Shown here: positions 1-7,415 of the stretch, in pieces
How the letters are laid out: each line of letters begins with the position of its first letter
Position numbering within the stretch: position 1 is the first letter of the stretch
Assembly (NCBI RefSeq): GCF_012927355.1
Contig: NZ_JABBGK010000006.1
Coordinates: 147,377 to 211,376 of the forward strand
DNA: 64,000 bases
Source: Rhizobium terricola
GTDB lineage: Bacteria > Pseudomonadota > Alphaproteobacteria > Rhizobiales > Rhizobiaceae
Direction of reading: 5' to 3'
Notes under the pieces: model-generated
Database searches by the model: none
Seen by the model: only the letters and a program-made list of their open reading frames with translations
What the model was told of the DNA's origin: nothing
Translations under genes and position numbers: made by a program

Positions 1-128
1 GCATGGCAAGCCTGCCGGATCACCCGGTGATGAAGCGCTGGTGGGCGCACATGGCCGACATCATGGAAAGCAATCCGGACAACTCGCCCGTTGCCGTTGA
101 TCTCGTTACGGTGTTCCACCTCAAATGA
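1..128 (+). CDS. rhaM: L-rhamnose mutarotase, C-terminal part (gene starts upstream)
   Basis: Only the last 41 codons are in the window, read in frame from base 3 to the TGA at 126-128. The peptide contains [15 protein letters not shown] and ends in [10 protein letters not shown], the typical C-terminus of the RhaM/RhaU family, which interconverts the anomers of L-rhamnose. Its stop codon overlaps the start of the kinase gene in an ATGA junction at 125-128, so the two are translationally coupled. In Rhizobium leguminosarum the mutarotase (called rhaU there) precedes rhaK at the end of the rhamnose transport operon, and the order here matches. The rest of the operon should lie to the left. Confidence 0.85.
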   Translation, partial: MASLPDHPVMKRWWAHMADIMESNPDNSPVAVDLVTVFHLK

Positions 129-1510
129 GCACACCGCACCATGCCCGCGTCGCCGTGATCGACATCGGCAAGACCAATGCCAAGGTGGTCGTGCTCGACG
201 GGGCGACCGGCGCGGAGATCGCGGTCCGCAAGACTCCGAACAAGGTAGTCGCGACCGGGCACTATCCGCACTACGACGTCGAGGCGCTGTGGACCTTCAT
301 TCTGGCATCGCTTGCGGAATTTGCCGCCACACCGGGTTTCGAGGCCATCTCGATCACCACGCATGGCGCGAGTGCCGCCCTTCTCCACGCGAAAGGCGAA
401 CTGGCACTGCCGGTGCTGGACTACGAGTTCGAATACCCGCAGGCCGTCCGCGACGACTATGACCGGCTTCGGCCGGATTTCGCCGAGACCTGTTCGCCGC
501 GGCTTTCGGGCGGGCTTAATCTCGGGGCGCAGCTTCATTTCCAGAAGGCGAGTTTTCCGGAAGATTTCGGCCACGTCGCCACCATCCTGACCTATCCGCA
601 ATACTGGGCCTTCCGACTGACCGGGGTTGCAGCCAACGAGGCGACGTCGCTCGGTTGCCATACCGATCTCTGGCGGCCCGGTGCGGGACAGTATTCCGCT
701 CTCGTCGACCGGCTCGACATTCGTTCGCTGATGGCCCCGGTGCGTCCGGCCTTCGATGCGCTGGGTCCGCTCCTGCCGGAAATCTGCGACCGGATCGGCC
801 TTGCCGCGCCAGTGCCGGTTCATTGCGGCATCCACGATTCAAACGCCTCGCTGCTACCGCATCTCCTTCGCCGCGAGGCGCCGTTTGCCGTCGTCTCGAC
901 GGGGACTTGGGTGGTGTGTTTTGCTGTCGGCGGCGATCTCGACGGGCTCGACCCCACGCGGGACACGCTGGCCAATGTGGATGCCTATGGTCGCGCTGTT
1001 CCGTCTGCCCGCTTCATGGGCGGACGGGAATACGAGATGCTGACGGAGGCTCTCTCTCCGGCGAGCGCAATGGAGCTTGAAGAGGCGCTTGCCGCTGTCC
1101 TCGGCCGAGGGGTCATGGTGCTTCCGAATATCGCATCAGGCTCCGGGCCTTTCCCGGGACGGAAGACCGAGTGGCTGGGGGTGGCCGAAACGGCAGCCGA
1201 GCGGCAGGTTGCCGCTTCCCTATATGCAGCGCTGATGACCGCGACCTGCCTCGTCCTGATTGGCAATCGTGGCCCGATCATCGTCGAGGGGCCGTTCGCC
1301 GGCAATGCGATCTATCTCCGCGCTCTCGCGACCGCTGCCGGGTGCGACGTGATCGTTCTTCCGGGCGGCGCACCGACAGGTACCGCGCAGGGTGCAGGGC
1401 TGCTGACCGGGATCGCACTTGCGCCCGGCGAGGAACGCCTCATTGTTCCGGAGCCTGAGCTTGCCGCCTATTGCGCGAAATGGAGACGCGCAGTCGCCGA
1501 ACGTGGCTGA
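125..1510 (+). CDS. rhaK: FGGY-family carbohydrate kinase, probable rhamnose kinase RhaK
   Basis: A 461-residue FGGY kinase. The N-terminal ATPase-fold motif [15 protein letters not shown] is near residue 11, and the second-domain motifs GIHDSNASL and STGTWVV follow in mid-protein. It is expected to phosphorylate rhamnose or rhamnulose in the cytoplasm. The assignment to rhamnose rests mainly on the upstream rhaM overlap (ATGA). In R. leguminosarum, RhaK is reported to be needed for rhamnose uptake by the ABC importer as well as for catabolism. It is the last gene of the operon: a strong bidirectional hairpin follows at 1545-1575 and the next gene is on the other strand. Another FGGY sugar specificity cannot be excluded from sequence alone. 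Confidence 0.85.
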   Translation: MSTPHHARVAVIDIGKTNAKVVVLDGATGAEIAVRKTPNKVVATGHYPHYDVEALWTFILASLAEFAATPGFEAISITTHGASAALLHAKGELALPVLDYEFEYPQAVRDDYDRLRPDFAETCSPRLSGGLNLGAQLHFQKASFPEDFGHVATILTYPQYWAFRLTGVAANEATSLGCHTDLWRPGAGQYSALVDRLDIRSLMAPVRPAFDALGPLLPEICDRIGLAAPVPVHCGIHDSNASLLPHLLRREAPFAVVSTGTWVVCFAVGGDLDGLDPTRDTLANVDAYGRAVPSARFMGGREYEMLTEALSPASAMELEEALAAVLGRGVMVLPNIASGSGPFPGRKTEWLGVAETAAERQVAASLYAALMTATCLVLIGNRGPIIVEGPFAGNAIYLRALATAAGCDVIVLPGGAPTGTAQGAGLLTGIALAPGEERLIVPEPELAAYCAKWRRAVAERG

Positions 1511-1544
1511 CGCGATTGTGTTGACGGGTCTTCGAATAACGGAA

Positions 1545-1575
1545 AAAAGCCCGGAACGTCATGTTCCGGGCTTTT
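1545..1575. terminator. Bidirectional intrinsic terminator between rhaK and csbD
   Basis: A perfect 13-bp inverted repeat: AAAAGCCCGGAAC at 1545-1557, a 5-nt loop, and GTTCCGGGCTTTT at 1563-1575. It ends in a T-run on both strands and sits between convergent genes, so it can stop transcription from both sides. Confidence 0.85.
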
Positions 1576-1594
1576 GCATTCTCTGGCCAGCGCC

Positions 1595-1795
1595 TTAGTG
1601 GCGGCTGTTCATCCAGGTGTCGATCTCGCGGTCGGCTTCTTCCTGGGTCTTGCCATAGGCTTCCTGGATCTTGCCGGAGAGCTGCTTGCGGTTGCCGGCG
1701 ATTACGTCCATGTCGTCGCCGGTGAGCTTGCCCCACTGGGCCTGGGCCTTGCCCTTGAACTGCTCCCAATTGCCTTCGATCTGATTCCAGTTCAT
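1595..1795 (-). CDS. CsbD family small stress protein
   Basis: A 66-residue hydrophilic protein, MNWNQIEGNWEQFKGKAQAQ onward, with the WxxxKGxAxxxWGKLTxDD pattern of the CsbD family. The start at 1795 is chosen because it begins the domain exactly and is preceded by AAGGAG; the longer upstream reading is non-homologous. CsbD proteins are general-stress induced (SigB in Bacillus, EcfG in alphaproteobacteria), but their molecular role is unknown. A perfect EcfG promoter lies upstream (GGAAC at 1870-1874, CGTT at 1850-1853, minus strand), so it is a predicted target of the sigma factor encoded 6 kb away. Confidence 0.9.
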   Translation of the reverse strand: MNWNQIEGNWEQFKGKAQAQWGKLTGDDMDVIAGNRKQLSGKIQEAYGKTQEEADREIDTWMNSRH

Positions 1796-1849
1796 GTCGA
1801 ACTCCTTCCTGGTTTCGTTGCGATAGAGGCCGTTGTCCTCGGATTGATA

Positions 1850-1874
1850 AACGCCGGTTCGTCTCGGAAGTTCC
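1850..1874 (-). promoter_or_regulatory. EcfG-type promoter for csbD
   Basis: Read on the minus strand: GGAAC (1874-1870), a 16-nt spacer, CGTT (1853-1850). This matches the alphaproteobacterial general stress sigma consensus GGAAC-N16/17-CGTT. The csbD start codon lies 55 nt downstream. Confidence 0.85.
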
Positions 1875-1919
1875 TCTCGACGGGGCGGTGAAGGCGCCGC
1901 GCGCTGCAAAAAAAAGCGG

Positions 1920-1944
1920 GGAACCGATCGGTCTTCCGGGCGTT
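1920..1944 (+). promoter_or_regulatory. EcfG-type promoter for the DUF883 gene
   Basis: GGAAC at 1920-1924, a 16-nt spacer and CGTT at 1941-1944. It is 33 nt upstream of the ATG at 1978, which also has AAGGAG at 1965-1970. It is divergent from the csbD promoter, 45 bp away. Confidence 0.85.
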
Positions 1945-1977
1945 CTCAAGTCGAACCAATCAGCAAGGAGACATCCG

Positions 1978-2346
1978 ATGGCGACCGTATCCATGGCAGA
2001 AAAGGCGCGTGCGAAGGCCGACAGCCTGGTCGATGAGGTGGAGGCTTCGTCGAGCGCTTCGGCGAGCGACGTCCAGGCGGAGCTGGAGAACCTGCGTCGT
2101 GACGTAGCCGCTCTCACGCAGGCCCTTGCATCGTTCGGCAACGGCAAGCTCAAGGAAGCAGGCAACCGGGCGACCCAGCTCGGTGCCGATGTCGCCGATG
2201 TATCGGCCCAGTATGTCGAAAGCGCCCGCTCCAGCCTGGCGACGGCCGAGCAGGATCTCGAGGCCCATATCCGCAGTCGCCCGCTCCAGTCGATTGCGGT
2301 CGCGGCCGGCATCGGCTTCCTGGCAGCCGTTCTCAGCCGGCGGTGA
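1978..2346 (+). CDS. DUF883 (ElaB/YqjD-like) membrane-anchored protein
   Basis: A 122-residue protein with an N-terminal amphipathic, Ala/Glu/Ser-rich, probably coiled-coil region (residues about 5-95) and a C-terminal hydrophobic anchor, RPLQSIAVAAGIGFLAAVLSRR. This is the layout of E. coli ElaB/YqjD/YgaM, tail-anchored inner-membrane proteins induced in stationary phase and reported to associate with ribosomes. The start at 1978 has AAGGAG upstream and follows a perfect EcfG promoter. The next gene starts 3 nt after the stop, so the pair forms an operon like yqjD-yqjE. Confidence 0.85.
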   Translation: MATVSMAEKARAKADSLVDEVEASSSASASDVQAELENLRRDVAALTQALASFGNGKLKEAGNRATQLGADVADVSAQYVESARSSLATAEQDLEAHIRSRPLQSIAVAAGIGFLAAVLSRR

Positions 2347-2349
2347 CGG

Positions 2350-2796
2350 ATGCGCGGGTTGGTCGAGCAGATGATCGGGCTGGGGCTCGTCAACATGAGT
2401 TCCACCGCGGTCGAGGTGAAACGCAAGGCGGTCGGCGGACTGATCGCCGGCGTATTCTTCCTGACTGCCTATGTGGCGCTGGTGATGGCGTTGGCCTTCT
2501 ACGTTGCCACGGAGGCCGGGGCGGTCGCGGCAGCGCTCGTTGTCGCCGCCGCGGCCATGGCTGGCGCGCTGGTGGTGCTTGCTGTCGTCGCCGTGCTCAA
2601 TCGGCGGACAGAGCAGTTGGTGCTCGCCCGCCAGGCGGCGCTTGCTGCGGCCCGGCCGGATCCGCTCACGGCGCGCCTGGTCCAGGAACTGCCGTCGATG
2701 ATCCGCTCCAGCCCGATCGCCGCCGCTGTCATGGTGAGCAGCTTTGCCTACGTGCTGGCGCGCAGCCAGGGATTTGGAAGAAGGCCCAAGGCGTGA
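2350..2796 (+). CDS. YqjE/holin-like small membrane protein
   Basis: A 148-residue protein with two central hydrophobic segments (residues about 28-58 and 60-85) separated by a short turn, then a cytoplasmic-looking basic stretch and a weak hydrophobic C-terminal segment. It resembles the phage-holin-superfamily/YqjE proteins that follow DUF883 genes. It lies 3 nt after the DUF883 stop and has no clear ribosome-binding site, so it is probably translated by coupling. It should share the EcfG promoter at 1920-1944. Its function is unknown. Confidence 0.75.
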   Translation: MRGLVEQMIGLGLVNMSSTAVEVKRKAVGGLIAGVFFLTAYVALVMALAFYVATEAGAVAAALVVAAAAMAGALVVLAVVAVLNRRTEQLVLARQAALAAARPDPLTARLVQELPSMIRSSPIAAAVMVSSFAYVLARSQGFGRRPKA

Positions 2797-2869
2797 TCTG
2801 AAGAGCAATGATCTCAAGACTGGGCGGAGGATGGTTGGAGGGGAAAGGCAGACGAATGGTCGACAGCCG

Positions 2870-3058
2870 TCAGTCCTTCTGTCCGCGTTCTGCCTTGTCG
2901 AGGCGTTCCAGCAGGTCGAGGAATTGTGGTGGAGTGCCTTCCTCGATGATGCTGTCATAATAGCCCCGGAGCTTCATCGCGATCAGCGCGTTCGCATTCT
3001 GCGTCTCCGGTTGTGCCGTTTCCGGCAAGTCGCCCTCGTCGTTCTGCTTGCCGCGCAT
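2870..3058 (-). CDS. nepR: NepR-family anti-sigma factor, first copy
   Basis: A 62-residue acidic protein with the NepR core MKLRGYYDSIIEEGTPPQF followed by LDLLERLDKAE. NepR binds and sequesters EcfG; phosphorylated PhyR pulls NepR away by mimicking the sigma factor. This copy is divergent from phyR, the classical arrangement, whereas the second copy (7416-7622) sits in front of ecfG. No good EcfG -10 element was found for this copy although a GGAAC lies in the right orientation at 3128-3132, so it may be expressed differently from the other genes of the island. Confidence 0.85.
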   Translation of the reverse strand: MRGKQNDEGDLPETAQPETQNANALIAMKLRGYYDSIIEEGTPPQFLDLLERLDKAERGQKD

Positions 3059-3124
3059 GGCATGAAACCCCTGGTCTTCCCCTAGGCGGAATTGAAATTA
3101 TTCTATTAAGTGGGTCAACGTAAA

Positions 3125-3166
3125 AAAGTTCCATCCCCGGGGGAACTTTCTTCCGCGAGGCACGTT
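3125..3166 (+). promoter_or_regulatory. EcfG-type promoter for phyR within an inverted repeat
   Basis: GGAAC at 3142-3146, a 16-nt spacer and CGTT at 3163-3166, 45 nt before the phyR ATG. The -35 element is the right arm of an inverted repeat, AAAGTTCC (3125-3132) and GGAACTTT (3142-3149 region), so a second GGAAC faces nepR. That opposite copy has ACTT, not CGTT, at the expected -10 position. Confidence 0.8.
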
Positions 3167-3211
3167 TTCCGCCGAGTCCGCACCCATATTGTATCCAATT
3201 GGAGAAATCGC

Positions 3212-4006
3212 ATGTCTCTTACTGCCCGCGTTGCCGTCCATCTGCCATACCTGCGGCGCTATGCCCGAGCCGTCACCGGGTCCCAGACGTCCGGGGATGC
3301 CTATGTCGCGGCCGTGCTCGAAGCCTTGATCGCGGACATCTCCATCTTCCCGAAGGGCGCCAATGATCGCGTCTCGCTCTACAAGCTCTTCGTCAAGCTT
3401 TTCGACAGCACCAATGTGGAGATCCCCGCGGTTTCATCGCCGTTCGCCTGGGAGAAGCGCGCGGCCGCCAACCTTGCGTCCGTTCCGACGCGTGCACGCC
3501 ATGCCTTCCTGCTGATCACCGTCGAGGGCTTTTCCAATTCCGAAGCCGCCGAAGTGCTGGGCGTCGACGAGGCGGCGTTCAACAAGCTGTTCAACGAGGC
3601 TTCCGTGGAGATCTCGCGCCAGGTGGCGACCGACATCATGATCATCGAGGATGAGCCTCTGATCGCCCTCGACATCGAACAGATGGTGGAAGATCTCGGA
3701 CACAGGGTTACCGGCATTGCCCGCACCCATGGCGAGGCCGTCGAACTCTACAACCGCACGAATCCCAAGATGGTGCTGGCCGACATCCAGCTCGCGGACG
3801 GGAGCTCGGGCATCGACGCCGTCAACGACATTCTCAAGGTCGATTCCGTGCCGGTCATCTTCATCACCGCGTTTCCCGAGCGGCTCCTGACCGGCGAACG
3901 GCCCGAACCGGCCTTCCTCGTCACGAAGCCCTTCAATCCCGACATGGTCAAGGCCCTGATCAGCCAGGCGCTCTTCTTCAACGAGCGGGTGGTCGAGCAG
4001 GCCTGA
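3212..4006 (+). CDS. phyR: PhyR, general stress response anti-anti-sigma regulator
   Basis: 264 residues. Residues 1-135 form an EcfG-like sigma domain (region 2-like MSLTARVAVHLPYLRRYARA, region 4-like TRARHAFLLITVEGFSNSEAA). Residues 141-264 form a receiver domain with acidic residues E146/D147/E148, phospho-acceptor D191 (MVLADIQLADGSSG), T219 and K239. On phosphorylation PhyR exposes its sigma-like domain and binds NepR, freeing EcfG. The start at 3212 is taken because it begins the domain and follows GGAG; the upstream in-frame extension lies in the promoter. It is transcribed from an EcfG promoter, which gives positive feedback. A HWE kinase follows on the same strand. Confidence 0.93.
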   Translation: MSLTARVAVHLPYLRRYARAVTGSQTSGDAYVAAVLEALIADISIFPKGANDRVSLYKLFVKLFDSTNVEIPAVSSPFAWEKRAAANLASVPTRARHAFLLITVEGFSNSEAAEVLGVDEAAFNKLFNEASVEISRQVATDIMIIEDEPLIALDIEQMVEDLGHRVTGIARTHGEAVELYNRTNPKMVLADIQLADGSSGIDAVNDILKVDSVPVIFITAFPERLLTGERPEPAFLVTKPFNPDMVKALISQALFFNERVVEQA

Positions 4007-4035
4007 CGAGGAAAGAGCGTACCGGGGAAGGGTCC

Positions 4036-4055
4036 CGCTCCGCACGTTCGGAGCG
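4036..4055 (+). other. Hairpin between phyR and the HWE kinase gene
   Basis: CGCTCCG (4036-4042), a 6-nt loop and CGGAGCG (4049-4055) form a 7-bp stem in the 99-nt gap. There is no T-run, so it is not a typical terminator. It could reduce read-through or protect the phyR transcript end. Confidence 0.4.
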
Positions 4056-4105
4056 AGGCCCAAGGGGGTCATTTACGGATTGCCGATCAGCGGCGGAGTG
4101 AGAAG

Positions 4106-5104
4106 TTGGTACACCGGTTGACATGGTTCGAACCCGCGCGAGCTGAAGACAAGCTCCGTGAGTTCTTCATTACCGCCCTGATCGACATGAGTGCCACCCT
4201 CACTCTGCAGGATCAGCAGGGCAAGTATATCTGCATCACCACTTTGCCCGCGCGCTGGATGCTGAAACCCGGAGTGGAGCCGAGCGACGAGGCGATCTTC
4301 GGCCCCGAGCTTGGGACAAGGCTCGGCGAATTGAAGGCCGGCTTGGTCAAGCCGGGCGACCGCGCTGAACTGGAAATTGAGGCCGGCGACGACACCTTCT
4401 TCGAGTTCCGCTGCCGGATGGTCGAGATGGGCAATCACGAGATCAACCTGATGACGGTGGTTCTCGACCGCACGGAGGACCGGCGGCGCGAGCGGCTGTT
4501 GCGGGCGCTTCTGCGCGAGGTCAGCCATCGTTCCAAGAACCTTCTCGCGATCATCCAGAGCATCGCGTCCCAGACCGCGCGCTATTCCGGTACGCTCGAC
4601 GCGTTCCTCGGCAAGTTCCGCGGTCGTCTGCACGCGCTCTCGCAATCGCAGGACCTGATCACCGACTCCAGCTGGCGCGGCGCCTACTTCCGCGACCTGC
4701 TGAAGCAGCAGGTCGATCGTTATGTGCAGGAAAACGGCAGTCTTGTGCATGTCTCGGGCGAGGATGTTATGCTGACGCCGAACGCATCGCTGCATATCGG
4801 CCTGGCCTTGCACGAGCTCGTCGTCAATGCCGTGAGCCATGGCGATTTCCTTCAGCGGCGCCGCCCGATCGAGGTCAGCTGCGAGCGGTTCCAGACCGAC
4901 GCAGGACCGCAGATCCGTATCCGCTGGGTCGAGCCGGTCGGAAACATCAACAAGGAGGCGCTGAGCGCCGCCAGTAGCGCCCGGTTCGGCAGCACGGTGC
5001 TCGAACGGGTTGTGCCGTCCTCCGTCAACGGGCGCGCCACGCACCAGCTGGACGACAAGGAACTCCGCTACGAGCTCGTCTTTCCTCAGGAAATCTTCGA
5101 GTAG
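4106..5104 (+). CDS. Cytoplasmic HWE-family sensor histidine kinase (PhyK-like candidate)
   Basis: 332 residues with no membrane segment. Residues about 18-125 form a PAS-like input region. The H-box at 138-158, VSHRSKNLLAIIQSIASQ, carries phospho-acceptor H141, the N-box LHELVVNAVSHG contains N241, and W274-E276 (RWVE) complete the HWE signature. HWE/HisKA_2 kinases phosphorylate PhyR in several alphaproteobacteria, and the position 99 nt after phyR supports that role. The start is TTG at 4106 preceded by GGAG (4095-4098); no ATG in a good context precedes the PAS-like region. No EcfG promoter was found directly upstream, so it probably depends on read-through from phyR. The signal sensed is unknown. 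Confidence 0.85.
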   Translation: MVHRLTWFEPARAEDKLREFFITALIDMSATLTLQDQQGKYICITTLPARWMLKPGVEPSDEAIFGPELGTRLGELKAGLVKPGDRAELEIEAGDDTFFEFRCRMVEMGNHEINLMTVVLDRTEDRRRERLLRALLREVSHRSKNLLAIIQSIASQTARYSGTLDAFLGKFRGRLHALSQSQDLITDSSWRGAYFRDLLKQQVDRYVQENGSLVHVSGEDVMLTPNASLHIGLALHELVVNAVSHGDFLQRRRPIEVSCERFQTDAGPQIRIRWVEPVGNINKEALSAASSARFGSTVLERVVPSSVNGRATHQLDDKELRYELVFPQEIFE

Positions 5105-5119
5105 GCGCCGGCAAGCGCG

Positions 5120-5144
5120 GGAACGAGTTGTGGATTTTACCGTT
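5120..5144 (+). promoter_or_regulatory. EcfG-type promoter for the metallopeptidase gene
   Basis: GGAAC at 5120-5124, a 16-nt spacer and CGTT at 5141-5144, 86 nt before the start codon at 5231. Confidence 0.8.
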
Positions 5145-5230
5145 CTCCCGCCGCCGACCACGCACCTTGCACGCCGCTGCGGCGGGCAAATGACGAGTTC
5201 GATCACAAGCCTCTGCGCAGGGAGCCTTTT

Positions 5231-6292
5231 ATGCGTCTCTTCAACTGTTCGAATTGCGCGAACATCGTCCACTTCGACAATGGGGGCTGCGTGACGTGCG
5301 GGATGCGGCTTGCATGGCGTCCGAGCCGGTTCGACATGGTGGCGATAGCCGCCGACGGCGCAATGTTTCGCGATCCCGCGGAGCCGGCAAACCTATTGCA
5401 GCCGTGCGGCAATGCCGAAGCGGGTGGATGCAACTGGCTGGTGGAGGATGGACATGCCTCTGGCCTCTGTCTTGCCTGTCGCCACAACCTTACCATTCCC
5501 GATCTTTCCACGCAGGAGAATGTCGCCAACTGGCAGCGGATCGAGGCTGCCAAGCGATATGTCTTCTATTCCCTGCTGCGTTTCGGCCTGCCGCTGGTCA
5601 CCAGAGCCGAGGATCCGGCAACGGGGCTCGGCTTCGAGTTTCTCGCAGACGATGCCGTCACGAGCGGACAGCAAGTGTTGACGGGGCATGCCGACGGACT
5701 GATCACGCTCAACATCGCGGAGGCGAGCGATGCGGAGCGGGAAGCGCGTCGCGTGTCACTCGGAGAACCGTTCCGCACGCTCGTCGGTCATTTCCGCCAC
5801 GAGATCGGCCATTACTACTGGGATCGGCTGGTTCAGGAGCGCGGCGACCTCGAGTCTTTCCGCGCGCTCTTCGGTGACGAACGGAGGGACTATGGCGAGG
5901 CACTGCAGTTGCATTATGCCAACGGGCCAATGGCGGGATGGGAACAGAGCTACATCAGCGCCTATGCCGCGAGCCACCCTTGGGAGGACTTCGCCGAGAC
6001 CTGGGCGCACTATTTCCACATCGTCGATGCATTGGACACAGCCGATGCGTTCGGCCTTCGGACGCGGCCGGAAATCGCCTCTCCGGAACTGACGCTGAGC
6101 ACAACCTTCGACGCTTATCGAGCGGTCGACGCCAAGGTGCTCGTCGATGCCTGGGTTCCGCTGACGGTCGCGCTCAACAGTATCAACCGCAGCATGGGAC
6201 AGCGCGACCTTTACCCCTTTGTACTGTCGGTGCCGGTGTTCAAGAAGCTGCAATACGTGCACAACCTCGTGCACGGCGCGACCAGCATGTGA
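5231..6292 (+). CDS. Zinc-ribbon putative metallopeptidase (Peptidase_Mx-like)
   Basis: 353 residues. The N-terminus carries two Cys pairs of zinc-ribbon type (C6/C9 with C20/C23, and C59/C67 with C80/C83). The catalytic-looking motif HEIGHYYW is at 190-197 (HExxH), and a downstream acidic/aromatic segment, WEDFAETWAHYFHIVD, may supply the third zinc ligand. There is no signal peptide, so it should act in the cytoplasm. It fits the family of conserved alphaproteobacterial putative zinc-binding metallopeptidases, whose substrate is unknown. The gene is monocistronic with its own perfect EcfG promoter, making it a predicted member of the general stress regulon. Confidence 0.8.
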   Translation: MRLFNCSNCANIVHFDNGGCVTCGMRLAWRPSRFDMVAIAADGAMFRDPAEPANLLQPCGNAEAGGCNWLVEDGHASGLCLACRHNLTIPDLSTQENVANWQRIEAAKRYVFYSLLRFGLPLVTRAEDPATGLGFEFLADDAVTSGQQVLTGHADGLITLNIAEASDAEREARRVSLGEPFRTLVGHFRHEIGHYYWDRLVQERGDLESFRALFGDERRDYGEALQLHYANGPMAGWEQSYISAYAASHPWEDFAETWAHYFHIVDALDTADAFGLRTRPEIASPELTLSTTFDAYRAVDAKVLVDAWVPLTVALNSINRSMGQRDLYPFVLSVPVFKKLQYVHNLVHGATSM

Positions 6293-6336
6293 AGCACTCC
6301 GATCGTCAGCCAAAAGGCCGGAATTGCGGGGTTTAA

Positions 6337-6361
6337 GGAACATTCATCGTCTTTTGACGTT
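6337..6361 (+). promoter_or_regulatory. EcfG-type promoter for the 6386-6936 gene pair
   Basis: GGAAC at 6337-6341, a 16-nt spacer and CGTT at 6358-6361, 24 nt before the ATG at 6386, which has an AAGGAG just upstream. Confidence 0.85.
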
Positions 6362-6385
6362 AACCTTTTCACAAGGAGAACGACG

Positions 6386-6736
6386 ATGAACACGCTTGCT
6401 GCACTCATGGTACTCGTTGCTTGCCATCCCCAGCAATCCAGTTGTCTGGAAGAGCCGGTCGCCGTGATTTCCTACAGCTCCGGTGCGGATTGCCGTGCCG
6501 CCCTGCCGTCCGAAATGGAAAAGGCCCGCAAGATGGCGGGTCTGATCTATGGAGACTGCGTGCCCGTTGATGCCGACCTTCTCGCCGGCCGGGAGATCCG
6601 CCAAACGATCGATCCGGTCAGGCTCGCCGAGCTCAAGACGGCTGTCCCGGCCGGGGTGACCGCCAAGGCGTTCGTCGAGGATCCTTTTGCGCGCTTTCCC
6701 GCTGTCCCGGGTATGGTCGGGGAGGCCAACCGATGA
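6386..6736 (+). CDS. Small exported or lipoprotein-like protein of unknown function
   Basis: 116 residues beginning MNTLAALMVLVACHPQQSSC. The short hydrophobic start ends in LVAC, which fits a lipobox with C13 as the acylated residue, although the usual basic n-region is missing, so a normal signal peptide or no export are alternatives. Further Cys residues at 20, 34 and 53 suggest disulfides in the periplasm. I recognise no domain; similar small proteins are usually annotated as hypothetical. It is driven by a perfect EcfG promoter and overlaps the next gene by an ATGA junction (6733-6736). Confidence 0.65.
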   Translation: MNTLAALMVLVACHPQQSSCLEEPVAVISYSSGADCRAALPSEMEKARKMAGLIYGDCVPVDADLLAGREIRQTIDPVRLAELKTAVPAGVTAKAFVEDPFARFPAVPGMVGEANR

Positions 6737-6936
6737 CCGTGTCGCCCGGAGAACGTGATCGGTCAATCGATAAGGAAATGCGTGAAATCGCCAACGAGGC
6801 GCAGCTGGATTCCGATCTTTCCGCAGTTCCGCCCCGCTTCTCCAATGCAACGATCATAGCCCTGCTCCTCGTGCTCGCCGCGCTGGGGGTCATGATCGGC
6901 TCAACGCTGATCAACTGGTATCTCGCCATACGATAG
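6733..6936 (+). CDS. Small single-pass membrane protein of unknown function
   Basis: 67 residues: a charged, acidic N-terminal half (residues 1-36) and one C-terminal transmembrane helix (about 39-61, IIALLLVLAALGVMIGSTLI). It overlaps the preceding gene by 4 nt (ATGA) and is followed at once by a terminator, so the two form a closed two-gene stress operon under the EcfG promoter at 6337-6361. No family was recognised. Confidence 0.65.
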   Translation: MTVSPGERDRSIDKEMREIANEAQLDSDLSAVPPRFSNATIIALLLVLAALGVMIGSTLINWYLAIR

Positions 6937-6944
6937 ACATGGAG

Positions 6945-6974
6945 AAGGCCGCCTCGTTAAGGGGCGGCCTTTTT
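6945..6974 (+). terminator. Intrinsic terminator of the two-gene stress operon
   Basis: AAGGCCGCC (6945-6953) pairs with GGCGGCCTT (6963-6971), followed by a T-run. It lies 9 nt after the stop codon at 6936. Confidence 0.85.
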
Positions 6975-7010
6975 GCGTGGCGTTAGACTGAGTGGTCCGG
7001 AGCGTACAAG

Positions 7011-7037
7011 AAAGGAGCCGGGGATGCTGGCTCCTTT
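7011..7037 (-). terminator. Terminator of the first DUF1328 gene
   Basis: AAAGGAGCC (7011-7019) pairs with GGCTCCTTT (7029-7037). It lies just past the stop codon of the minus-strand DUF1328 gene (7057). Confidence 0.65.
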
Positions 7038-7056
7038 CAGGTCAATTCTTCGGGAA

Positions 7057-7221
7057 TCAGGCGCGGCGGAACAGGCGCGACGCGAGCGAGATCAGGAAAA
7101 GCACGATGAAGACCAGGAACAGGATCTTGGCGATACCGGCCGAAGCACCGGCGATGCCGCCGAAGCCGAGCACACCGGCGATCAGGGCGACGACGAGGAA
7201 GACAAGTGCGTAATACAGCAT
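7057..7221 (-). CDS. DUF1328 small membrane protein, first copy
   Basis: A 54-residue, almost entirely hydrophobic protein ([20 protein letters not shown] onward) ending in RLFRRA, with the two transmembrane helices and central [14 protein letters not shown] of the DUF1328/YtjA family. The ATG at 7221 follows AGGAGAG. A perfect EcfG promoter lies upstream on the minus strand (7252-7276). A paralogue is at 9530-9694. The function is unknown; the family is often stress- or stationary-phase induced. Confidence 0.85.
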   Translation of the reverse strand: MLYYALVFLVVALIAGVLGFGGIAGASAGIAKILFLVFIVLFLISLASRLFRRA

Positions 7222-7251
7222 GGGTTTCTCTCCTTTTTCCGATGGCAGGAA

Positions 7252-7276
7252 AACGGCGGGACCGACAATTTGTTCC
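7252..7276 (-). promoter_or_regulatory. EcfG-type promoter for the first DUF1328 gene
   Basis: On the minus strand: GGAAC (7276-7272), a 16-nt spacer, CGTT (7255-7252), 31 nt before the start codon at 7221. It faces away from the nepR-ecfG promoter at 7354-7378. Confidence 0.85.
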
Positions 7277-7353
7277 ATCGGCCAACATCGATGGTCACGG
7301 CACAGATTTTCGTAGTGGGCGTCAAAATAACAATCAAAATAATACGGGAGTTT

Positions 7354-7378
7354 GGAACCTTCTGACCGTTTGTCCGTT
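7354..7378 (+). promoter_or_regulatory. EcfG-type autoregulatory promoter of nepR-ecfG
   Basis: GGAAC at 7354-7358, a 16-nt spacer and CGTT at 7375-7378, 37 nt before the nepR ATG at 7416. The sigma factor therefore probably transcribes its own operon. Confidence 0.88.
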
Positions 7379-7415
7379 GTGACGCAACGAACGAACCCAA
7401 CCCCGATGGAAAAGC

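Noticed and set aside
3108..3132. EcfG promoter for the first nepR on the minus strand
   Set aside because: GGAAC is present, but the expected -10 reads ACTT or CTTA instead of CGTT.
4007..4105. EcfG promoter for the HWE kinase gene
   Set aside because: GGAAG followed by CGTT at a 14-nt spacing fits neither the -35 nor the spacer length.
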